From Clostridium sp. BJN0001 (GTDB taxonomy: Bacteria > Bacillota > Clostridia > Clostridiales > Clostridiaceae): a DNA stretch of 64,000 bases. The position numbers and the translations under genes are program-made. Positions 56,902-64,000 of this stretch are shown here, one piece after another. How positions within the stretch are numbered: the first letter of the stretch is position 1; each line of letters starts with the position of its first letter. Below the pieces are notes generated by a model. That model had not been told where the DNA came from. It worked only from the letters and a program-made list of their open reading frames with translations, and searched no databases. The stretch spans positions 1,923,501-1,987,500 of the forward strand of contig NZ_CP094971.1 of the NCBI RefSeq assembly GCF_022869825.1, given 5' to 3'.

Positions 56902-57971
56902 AAATCCACATCCCAAACTATAGCATCTTCTAATCCATCTAAAAATATTTGTCTTTGTTTTTCTTTTGGAATAACAAGTCTTGTCTCTATCCCTTGCATT
57001 TTAGTTTGCCTATATACATCTTTTATTCCATTTCTTGTATTATTTGATATTATAAAATATAAAGGCATAGTATTGCATTTTTTAATTTCTCTGTCTATAT
57101 AATAACATATATTTTTTTCACTTAGGTTTTTAATATTAATTTTAGAAAAAGTTTCATTTGCATCTTGTATTGGATTATCATAAAGAGACGATACAATTTC
57201 TATATTCTTATAGGCTTCAGTATCCCAAGCATCTGTTATAACTGATACACTTATCATTCTTTCTGCCATTTTATTATAAATTGATGCTGCAAGACTTATA
57301 GCCTCTTCAATAACATCACTGCTTACCCAATCATCTTCACGATTTAAGCTTAAAAATATAATTATATCCTGCTTTGATGTATAATTATATATATTTGTTT
57401 TAAGTTCATTTGTCCTTGCAGTTGCTGACCAATTTATGTCTTTAAAACTATCAAATGAACTATAATCTCTTATTCCTTTTATCTCATACTGATCATTTAC
57501 TATCTGTCTTCTCGATACAACTGTACCTAAAAGCTTATTAAATTCTATATTAAATTCTGATGAATCAATAAGCCTTGGGAATACATAAACAGTACTATTA
57601 TTAAAAGTTTTTTTTACAAACTTATTTGTTACAAATAAATCTGAACAAAGTACATCTACATTTCCTATTTTATAGCATCCTCTATTTAAATTATGAAGTT
57701 TTTTTGTTTCTTTTAGCCTTTCATAACCTAGAAGTGAAAACTGAGATGATTCATTAATATTATCAATTGTATACTGAATCTTTATCCACCATAACGGAAG
57801 CCATTTCTTATTTGTAAATGTATAAGATACTGTAACATCTTCTCCACAAAAACATGCGTAATTATCAAATTTTAAATCAACATCAAGATTATTAAACGCT
57901 TTTGATTCATAAAATTTATATTGAATACTATATATTAAATAAACTATAAACATAATTAGAATCGGTCCCAT
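56898..57971 (-). CDS. DUF58 domain protein
   Basis: 357 aa. A short N-terminal membrane helix (about 3-15), an immunoglobulin-like part, and the DUF58 signature GIRDYSSFDSFKDINWSATARTNELKTNIY (about 160-190), followed by a von Willebrand A-like fold with LSLNREDDW. DUF58 proteins act with MoxR ATPases in envelope functions that are poorly understood. 8 bp after the MoxR gene. Confidence 0.88.
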   Translation of the reverse strand: MGPILIMFIVYLIYSIQYKFYESKAFNNLDVDLKFDNYACFCGEDVTVSYTFTNKKWLPLWWIKIQYTIDNINESSQFSLLGYERLKETKKLHNLNRGCYKIGNVDVLCSDLFVTNKFVKKTFNNSTVYVFPRLIDSSEFNIEFNKLLGTVVSRRQIVNDQYEIKGIRDYSSFDSFKDINWSATARTNELKTNIYNYTSKQDIIIFLSLNREDDWVSSDVIEEAISLAASIYNKMAERMISVSVITDAWDTEAYKNIEIVSSLYDNPIQDANETFSKINIKNLSEKNICYYIDREIKKCNTMPLYFIISNNTRNGIKDVYRQTKMQGIETRLVIPKEKQRQIFLDGLEDAIVWDVDL

Positions 57972-57979
57972 TTTCTCAC

Positions 57980-58936
57980 CTATCTTTTCTTTTTATCAAA
58001 GTCTTCAGTGGGCACCTCAACTTCGCTTACTATTTTATTTATTATATCTTCATTTTTTGTATTTTTAATCTTAAGACCACTTTTTAAAATTATTCTATGT
58101 GAAAATACATATGGAGCTAATAGTTTTATATCATCAGGTGTTACATAATCACGTCCTTTTATAGCTGCAAATACCTGTGAAAGCTTAAGCATAGCAAGAG
58201 ATCCTCTTGGACTTATAGGAAGAACTATGTCGTCTAGGTTCTTTGTTCTTTCTACAATCTTTAATATATATTTTTGAACATCCTCACTTACATAAACTTT
58301 TCTACATTCTTCTCTTACTTTAAGAATATCTTCTTTTTTGCAAACAGATTCAAGTTTTTCAAGTGGATTATCTTCTATAAATCTCTTAAATATTCCAAGT
58401 CCTTCATCTATTGTTGGGTATCCCATATTAAGTTTCATAAGAAATCTATCAAGCTGTGCTTCAGGGAGATTAAAAGTTCCTTGAGATTCAACTGGATTTT
58501 CAGATGCAATAACGAAAAACGGTTCTTCTAATTTATATGTAGTTCCATCAATTGAGACCTGTTTTTCTTCCATACACTCCAAAAGACTTGACTGAGTTCT
58601 TGGAGTTGCTCTATTAATTTCATCAGTTAAAAGTATATTAGTAAATACAGGACCTTTTCTTAATACAAATTCTCCCTGCTTCTGATTATAATAATTTATT
58701 CCTGTAAGATCAGATGGCATCAAATCTGGTGTAAATTGTATTCGTTTAAATTTACAATCTATAGATTTTGAAAGAGCTTTAGCAAGCATTGTCTTTCCAG
58801 TACCTGGAACATCCTCTAGGAGAACATGTCCACCTTCAATTAATCCTGTAATTACAAGATCAATTACAGTATCTTTTCCTATTATAACCTTTTGAATATT
58901 TTGACTAATTTTATTTCTTAATTCTTCTGCTATCAT
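57980..58936 (-). CDS. MoxR-family AAA+ ATPase
   Basis: 318 aa. Walker A LLEDVPGTGKTMLAKALSKS (about 38-57), Walker B LLTDEINRATPRTQSSLLECMEE, sensor 1 VIASENPVESQGTFNLPEAQLDRF, and C-terminal lid PISPRGSLAMLKL. The chaperone-like partner of the DUF58 protein. Start ATG 58936, with GGTGG upstream; the ORF extension by four residues begins on that site. Confidence 0.92.
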   Translation of the reverse strand: MIAEELRNKISQNIQKVIIGKDTVIDLVITGLIEGGHVLLEDVPGTGKTMLAKALSKSIDCKFKRIQFTPDLMPSDLTGINYYNQKQGEFVLRKGPVFTNILLTDEINRATPRTQSSLLECMEEKQVSIDGTTYKLEEPFFVIASENPVESQGTFNLPEAQLDRFLMKLNMGYPTIDEGLGIFKRFIEDNPLEKLESVCKKEDILKVREECRKVYVSEDVQKYILKIVERTKNLDDIVLPISPRGSLAMLKLSQVFAAIKGRDYVTPDDIKLLAPYVFSHRIILKSGLKIKNTKNEDIINKIVSEVEVPTEDFDKKKR

Positions 58937-59029
58937 GAATTTAACCACCTATCATTTTAATTCGTTCAATGATATATTACACCTAAATATTATGTCTTGT
59001 AAATATTTTCATTGTATTTAAATGCAATT

Positions 59030-61324
59030 TTATGTCAGTTTTAAAAGTTTTAATATTTCCTCGGCAATATTCCTTTCTTTTCCTATATAAGGATAACAAT
59101 GTATATGAATTGCAGGATTAAAATTAAGCTCTATTATTCCATATTTTGAGTTTTCATCACTAATATCTTCTATTATCATATCAACTCCACATATTTTTGC
59201 ATTTACTGCATTTGCACATTTTATTGCAATTTTTTTAAACCTATCTGGAATTTTTTGTGTATAATCTATGCTGTCTCCACCAGTACTTATATTAGAATTC
59301 TCTCTTAGGTAAACTTTTTCTCCTTTTTTAGGAATATAATTAGGATCTTTATTTTGACATTTTAAATATAAAAGTACATTTTCATCAATATTTATTTTTT
59401 CAAGAGGTTTTACATAATGATATCCTCTTAATGGATCTTTATTTTTTATTTTAACAAGTTCTCTTATGCTGCTTTTTCCATCACCTTCAACATTTGCAGG
59501 AACTCTTTTTAAAATTCCACATACCTTTTCCCCTATTATAAGAAATCTATACTCATTTCCCTTTATAAACTCCTCAATTAAAACTGTATTATCAAATTTA
59601 AATGCTATAAATAAAGCTTTCATTATATCTTCTTTTTGTGCATTATTTTTAAATACTGTAATTCCTGTACCAAAATTAGTTGATTTAGGCTTAATTACAA
59701 CAGCTTTATTTATAAAAGGCTCTATCTTTTTTTCAGAATTTTCTAGAGAAAAAATTTCTATTCCTCTTGGAACTTTTATGTTATTTTTATGGAGTATTTT
59801 CTTTGTTATGCTTTTATTTTCCATTACAAGAACTGAAACATAGCTATCTTTAGATGTCTTTGTAGCTTGTTTTACATATTCTGTTTTCCCATTCTTTTTA
59901 AGCTCTATGAAGTTTTCTTTTCTGTCAATTAATTTTGTTTCTATTCCTCTTTTTATCGATTCTCTCATTAGTATTTGTGTTGAAAGTTCTAAATCTTCGT
60001 ATCCATAAAGTCCAAATCTATTATTAAAAGCATCTTTTTTATATTTTTCAGCTAAAGACATAAATGTATTTACATATCCTTCATTCTTAATTTTTTCAGA
60101 TATTTTATATGCATACGTAAGCTTTTTGTCTCTAATTTTGTTTTGAATCTCTGTTATTATATCTTCTTTATTAAGATTTAAAGCTTTATTTAGATAAGAT
60201 ATTTCTTTTAATACTTTTTCTGCATAATCAGTAAGTCTTATTTTTTCACCATTTCTTAAGATATTTATATCTGAAAGTCCAGCTTTAGCTACCAAATTTT
60301 GATTATATAAAGCTTCCTTATGCCAATTTTCATAATTGTCTTCATCTTTTAAAAGAAGATAAAAATTAAATAATTCAAGAAATTTTAAATCATTAAGACT
60401 TATTCCTCCCTTTTCAAAAGGATTAACATCAATGCATCTATATTCAAGATAATTTATTCCATCTTTTTTAAGCGATTCAAAGAAGTTATTTTTATTACTT
60501 GGCTTAACCCTTATAAGACTATAAAGCTCTTTATGCGTATCAATTACTCCGAGGCTTATATACTCCTTTATTGAATCTATATAACTATCTAAAGAGTCAT
60601 AACATGGATATATATCAACTTTATTTTTATAGCCACATTCACTATTTCTATATGATACTAAGCCGTCACTACTATAGCTTTCACTAGAATCTTTATAGGA
60701 TTTTTTTATGCACTCAGGAACATAACTTTTATGAATAGAAGGAGATGCACCTGTAAGATAAATTAAAAGCCACATATATTTTAAATAATTTCTACAAATC
60801 TTTAAATAAATGTTATTTTTAAACTCTTTATATGATATATCTTCCTTTTGATTTTCATAAATTTTTTTAAAGAACTCATCTTTAAAAGAACAATTATAAT
60901 GAATTCCTGAAATTAATTGTCTTTTTCCTCCATACTTTTTTAAAAGTCTTTTTCTATATTCCTCTTCTTCACTTCCATTAAATTCTGAAACTTTTATTTC
61001 TATTTCATTTTTTATCATACATGGCATTGATTGAGGCCATATATATTCATCTCCTATTTCATCTGACACTATATCATAAAGTATATTTGAAAAATTATAT
61101 ATACTTTCAGATGAAGTGAATACAGGAGTTATAACTTCTATCTGACTTTCTGAAAAATCTGTAGTTATATATGGATTTTTATTTTTTTCTCCAAATATTA
61201 ATGGGTGTTTTTTAGATGATAAAATGCCTTTATCATTAACTCTTAATCCTTCTCTCTCTATTCCAAAATTCTGCATATTAGATAATTCATAAGAATTAAA
61301 TAATTTCTTTATTTTATTAATCAT
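59030..61324 (-). CDS. gshF: Bifunctional glutathione synthase GshF (gamma-glutamylcysteine ligase/ATP-grasp)
   Basis: 764 aa, typical GshF length. The N-terminal GshA-like domain (about 1-460) opens with NFGIEREGLRV and includes LISGIHYNCSF, INYLEYRCIDVNPFEKGG. The C-terminal ATP-grasp domain (about 490-760) has VVIKPKSTNFGTGITVF, EEFIKGNEYRFLIIGEKV and CGVDMIIEDI...IELNFNPAIHIHCYPY. It makes glutathione from Glu, Cys and Gly in one protein; known in some clostridia and streptococci. No gshR is nearby. Confidence 0.92.
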   Translation of the reverse strand: MINKIKKLFNSYELSNMQNFGIEREGLRVNDKGILSSKKHPLIFGEKNKNPYITTDFSESQIEVITPVFTSSESIYNFSNILYDIVSDEIGDEYIWPQSMPCMIKNEIEIKVSEFNGSEEEEYRKRLLKKYGGKRQLISGIHYNCSFKDEFFKKIYENQKEDISYKEFKNNIYLKICRNYLKYMWLLIYLTGASPSIHKSYVPECIKKSYKDSSESYSSDGLVSYRNSECGYKNKVDIYPCYDSLDSYIDSIKEYISLGVIDTHKELYSLIRVKPSNKNNFFESLKKDGINYLEYRCIDVNPFEKGGISLNDLKFLELFNFYLLLKDEDNYENWHKEALYNQNLVAKAGLSDINILRNGEKIRLTDYAEKVLKEISYLNKALNLNKEDIITEIQNKIRDKKLTYAYKISEKIKNEGYVNTFMSLAEKYKKDAFNNRFGLYGYEDLELSTQILMRESIKRGIETKLIDRKENFIELKKNGKTEYVKQATKTSKDSYVSVLVMENKSITKKILHKNNIKVPRGIEIFSLENSEKKIEPFINKAVVIKPKSTNFGTGITVFKNNAQKEDIMKALFIAFKFDNTVLIEEFIKGNEYRFLIIGEKVCGILKRVPANVEGDGKSSIRELVKIKNKDPLRGYHYVKPLEKINIDENVLLYLKCQNKDPNYIPKKGEKVYLRENSNISTGGDSIDYTQKIPDRFKKIAIKCANAVNAKICGVDMIIEDISDENSKYGIIELNFNPAIHIHCYPYIGKERNIAEEILKLLKLT

Positions 61325-61395
61325 CCAAAGAGCGCTCCTTTCTAAATGAAAAATGAATATATATTTATTTATAATATGTGTTTATCTATTCTAAA

Positions 61396-62196
61396 TTAAA
61401 CAAATATTATAAAAATAATAATAAGCACGGCTGCAATAAAAGATGTTATTAAATACGTATTTTTTTCTTCTTTTTTATTGTCAAATGAAAATAATGACAA
61501 TATCTTTTCAGATATAAAGAATACAATAAATGGATAAATAATTAAAATAGCAGCTTTTAGATAAAGATGACTATCTTTTAAAGAAATAAATGAAATAAGG
61601 CTACATAAAACTGTACATATTAAAACTGAAATTGAAATAATTTTTACTTTATCATAAAAACTTTTCCATCTTCTATCCCTTATAGTCATTTTCTTCTTAA
61701 ATTTTTCGAGTTTTTCTTTCTTATATACTGATGATAGAGATTTTTGATCTAATTTCTTTTGAAGTTCGTCTAAAAAATCTCCCATACCATCAAAAAATGA
61801 TGATAATTTTATAATTCTCTTATTTCCCTTTATTTTTATTGTATTATCCATAAAGATACCTGATGGAAAGTAAATTGATTTTATTTCTGCATAGTTTATC
61901 TCTGTCTTTCCAAGAAGATTATCATACATTAATTTTTTATTATCTATTGATAATTTAACCAGTTTAAACCTTGATAATAATATATAATACATTAGTATAA
62001 ATTCTATAAAAAGTACTAATACTAATACTAATGTAAGAATTCCTATCATTATGATCATTGGTATTCTTCCATTTTTAGGTATGGTAAATATCTTAGATAA
62101 TGTAAGTCCTGCCATAAATAAAATAACATACAAACATAATAACAAAAAACTCTTACCCGGTTTTTTAAGGCATTTTCTATAATTTATTGTCTTCAT
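61396..62196 (-). CDS. Membrane protein with PH-like central domain, unknown
   Basis: 266 aa. Two N-terminal membrane helices (about 17-35 and 47-70), a soluble beta-rich central part (FKLVKLSIDNKKLMYDNLLGKTEINYAEIKSIYFPSG) that looks like a bacterial PH domain, a charged helix (about 150-180) and three C-terminal helices (about 190-265). No family name can be given with confidence. About 70 bp upstream of gshF on the same strand. Confidence 0.65.
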   Translation of the reverse strand: MKTINYRKCLKKPGKSFLLLCLYVILFMAGLTLSKIFTIPKNGRIPMIIMIGILTLVLVLVLFIEFILMYYILLSRFKLVKLSIDNKKLMYDNLLGKTEINYAEIKSIYFPSGIFMDNTIKIKGNKRIIKLSSFFDGMGDFLDELQKKLDQKSLSSVYKKEKLEKFKKKMTIRDRRWKSFYDKVKIISISVLICTVLCSLISFISLKDSHLYLKAAILIIYPFIVFFISEKILSLFSFDNKKEEKNTYLITSFIAAVLIIIFIIFV

Positions 62197-62324
62197 TTTA
62201 AACTCTCATCCTTTACATAATATTCTAAATATTATTATAAAGGATTTTTTTTGATAAATCATCTCAAAATAAGCAATATTATAAATATCTATAAAAAAGT
62301 TTCTAATATTTTTACAATATTTTA

Positions 62325-62354
62325 TTGTAAATTTAAAAGAAATAGTGCTATAAT
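62325..62354 (+). promoter_or_regulatory. Promoter of the nad operon
   Basis: TTGTAA (62325-62330), an 18-base spacer, TATAAT (62349-62354), 54 bases before nadA. A TTACAAT/ATTGTAA inverted repeat overlaps the -35. Confidence 0.65.
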
Positions 62355-62365
62355 CATTTTATTAT

Positions 62366-62381
62366 GTGTATATACACGTGT
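62366..62381 (+). promoter_or_regulatory. Operator candidate for NAD-dependent repressor
   Basis: GTGTATATACAC (62366-62377) is a perfect palindrome, overlapping ACACGTGT (62374-62381), another one. Located just after the -10 box, where a NiaR/NadR-type repressor would block transcription of nadABC. The pairing is by position and family knowledge; the consensus was not verified. Confidence 0.45.
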
Positions 62382-62407
62382 AAACATTAATTAGGAGCTG
62401 TGTAAAT

Positions 62408-63325
62408 ATGACCGACAATTTAAAAGATAAAATTTTAAAATTAAAAAAAGAGAAAAATGCAGTAATACTTGCTCACTACTATCAGCCTGCTGAAATTCAA
62501 GATATAGCTGATTTTGTAGGAGATTCTTATTATTTAAGCAAAGCTGCAAAAGACTCAAATGCAGACGTAATTGTTTTCTGTGGTGTAAAATTTATGGCTG
62601 AAAGTGCAAAGATATTATCTCCAGAAAAAAAAGTTATAATGCCATGTATAAATGCAGGATGTTTTATGGCTGATATGGCTGCTGAAAAAGAAATAATAGA
62701 TATGAAAAAGAAATATAAAGATGCTTTCACAGTATGTTATATAAATTCAACATATAAAGTTAAAGCCCACTGTGACGTAACTGTTACATCATCAAGTGCA
62801 ATTAAAATTTTAAAAAATATAAATTCTAAGAAAATACTTTTTCTTCCTGATAAAAATCTTGGAGAATATTTATCAGAATTCTTTCCAGACAAAGAATTTA
62901 TATTATGGAATGGATTCTGCAATTGTCATGAAAAAATAAAAAAAGAAGATGTATTAAATGCAAAAGAAGTAAATCCTGATGCAGAGATTTTAGCGCATCC
63001 TGAATGCACTAAAGATATACGGGATATTGCAGACTATATAGATAGTACTTCTGGAATAATAGATTATGCTTCTAAAAGCTTAAAAAATAAATTCATAATC
63101 TGCACTGAAGAAGGCGTAATTCACGAACTAAAAAAAAGAAATCCAAATAAAGAATTTATAATTCCAGGTGGCAAGATAGAATGTTTAAGTATGAAAAAAA
63201 CTACTCTATCAAACTTATACGATTCACTTCTTAATATGGAAAATGAAATTCATTTAGATGAAAATATACGAAAAAAAGCTTTAACATCACTACTTAATAT
63301 GCATAAGCTTGCAGAATCAAAATAA
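62408..63325 (+). CDS. nadA: Quinolinate synthase
   Basis: Condenses iminoaspartate with dihydroxyacetone phosphate to quinolinate, the NAD ring precursor. 305 aa, the typical NadA short form. ILAHYYQPAEIQDIADFVGDS is the substrate loop. Cys ligands of the [4Fe-4S] cluster should be the residues in FCGVKFMAESA, in GFCNCH and near the end in GGKIECLSM. Overlaps no gene; nadB starts 19 bases later. Confidence 0.96.
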   Translation: MTDNLKDKILKLKKEKNAVILAHYYQPAEIQDIADFVGDSYYLSKAAKDSNADVIVFCGVKFMAESAKILSPEKKVIMPCINAGCFMADMAAEKEIIDMKKKYKDAFTVCYINSTYKVKAHCDVTVTSSSAIKILKNINSKKILFLPDKNLGEYLSEFFPDKEFILWNGFCNCHEKIKKEDVLNAKEVNPDAEILAHPECTKDIRDIADYIDSTSGIIDYASKSLKNKFIICTEEGVIHELKKRNPNKEFIIPGGKIECLSMKKTTLSNLYDSLLNMENEIHLDENIRKKALTSLLNMHKLAESK

Positions 63326-63344
63326 TATATGGGGGAATTTTTTT

Positions 63345-64000
63345 ATGAATAAATCAGTTGATGTACTAATTGCCGGTTCTGGAGTATCAGGTCTTAACTG
63401 TGCATTAAATTTAAGAAAAGATTTAAATGTTCTTGTAATCTGCAAAGACAGTATAAATTCTACAGATACAAACCTTGCTCAAGGAGGTATATCCGTAGCA
63501 AAAGATACGAACGATATAAATTTATTTATTGAAGACACATTAAAAGCTGGAAAATATAAAAATAATAAAGATAACGTAAAAATACTTGCTAAAGAATCAA
63601 GAAATTCTTTAAATTCACTTATAAATATGGGCTTAAATCTTGATAAAAACTGTAATGGAACGCTTAATTATACAAGAGAAGGAGCACATTCTATAAACAG
63701 AATAGTTCACACAAAAGATAATACTGGTGAAAACGTAGAAAATGTTTTAATTAAAAATGTAGAAAAAAATAAAAATATAACAGTTTGGGAAAATACAACT
63801 CTTATAGACATAATAGAAAACAATAATACATGTTTTGGAGCTAAAATAATAAAAGAAAATAAGCAGATAAATGTATATGCAAAATCTGTAGTTCTTGCAA
63901 CTGGAGGTATAGGTGGACTTTATAGAAATTCTACAAATCAGAGATCACTTAAAGGTATCTCTTTAAATATATCGTCAAAACATAATATAGAGCTTAAAGA
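63345..64000 (+). CDS. nadB: L-aspartate oxidase (5' part; continues beyond window)
   Basis: First about 218 residues visible. The FAD-binding VDVLIAGSGVSGLNCALNL, the TNLAQGGISVAKD loop, REGAHSINRIVHTKDNTG and VVLATGGIGGLYRNSTNQ identify NadB. It oxidises aspartate to iminoaspartate for NadA. GGGGG is ten bases before the ATG. nadC probably follows outside the window. Confidence 0.94.
   Translation, partial: MNKSVDVLIAGSGVSGLNCALNLRKDLNVLVICKDSINSTDTNLAQGGISVAKDTNDINLFIEDTLKAGKYKNNKDNVKILAKESRNSLNSLINMGLNLDKNCNGTLNYTREGAHSINRIVHTKDNTGENVENVLIKNVEKNKNITVWENTTLIDIIENNNTCFGAKIIKENKQINVYAKSVVLATGGIGGLYRNSTNQRSLKGISLNISSKHNIELK

Overview
The window is a stretch of a low-GC (roughly 28-30 % by eye), endospore-forming Firmicutes chromosome, most consistent with Clostridium sensu stricto. 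The evidence is HydF for an [FeFe]-hydrogenase, a 4-hydroxybutyrate dehydrogenase resembling the C. kluyveri enzyme, an alpha/beta-type SASP, a SpoIVFB-like site-2 protease, rubrerythrin, a T-box in front of argS, and strong GGAGG ribosome binding sites. Most of it is ordinary core chromosome; the one clearly mobile segment is a transposon at about 7.6-10.6 kb.

Layout. (1) 1-5.7 kb, minus strand: a beta-glucoside PTS operon in the order 6-phospho-beta-glucosidase, EIIB, LicR-type activator, EIIA, small membrane protein, EIIC (cut by the window edge). A palindrome abutting the -10 box and a cre-like site lie upstream. (2) 5.9-7.6 kb: 4-hydroxybutyrate dehydrogenase and a beheaded WYL regulator. 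(3) 7610-10608: a three-gene transposon (DUF6431-like zinc protein, DDE transposase, AAA ATPase) with about 37-bp inverted ends and two hairpins in front of its first gene. It is bordered by the WYL remnant on the left and an alpha-glucosidase (GH13) remnant on the right. (4) 10.9-17.6 kb: alpha-glucan metabolism (a LacI-type sensor domain without its DNA-binding part, glycogen branching enzyme, GH13 neopullulanase-like enzyme, AraC regulator), with hydF in between.

(5) 17.7-24.9 kb: gltX, an RNase H-like exonuclease, a HAD phosphatase, a nitroreductase, T-box-controlled argS, and a Ppx/GppA-type phosphatase. (6) 24.9-37.2 kb, minus strand: the cell-shape and division cluster maf, mreB, mreC, mreD, PBP2, minC, minD, minE, rodA, then a SpoIVF-like pair; upstream of maf lie a SPOR-domain protein and a secreted NlpC/P60 hydrolase. 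(7) 37.5-47.2 kb: pyruvate kinase, CBS protein, DnaQ-like exonuclease with a zinc ribbon, a membrane-anchored MutS relative, a zinc-binding lipoprotein behind a perfect 31-bp palindrome, and an SbcC/SbcD-like pair.

(8) 47.3-64 kb: phosphatidylserine synthase, diacylglycerol kinase-like lipid kinase, rubrerythrin with two tiny coupled genes, SASP, tRNA-Trp, a nitronate monooxygenase/FabK-like flavoprotein, a DUF368 (polyprenyl-phosphate translocase family) protein, a MoxR-DUF58-DUF4129-like operon ending in an unassigned gene, a bifunctional glutathione synthase GshF, and the start of nadA-nadB. I found no CRISPR array, rRNA, prophage or recognisable defence island. The points most worth a second look are the transposon's insulated 5' end and mismatched flanks, the LacI sensor without a DNA-binding domain, the zinc-lipoprotein palindrome, the membrane MutS paired with a zinc-ribbon exonuclease, and the coupled small genes after rubrerythrin.
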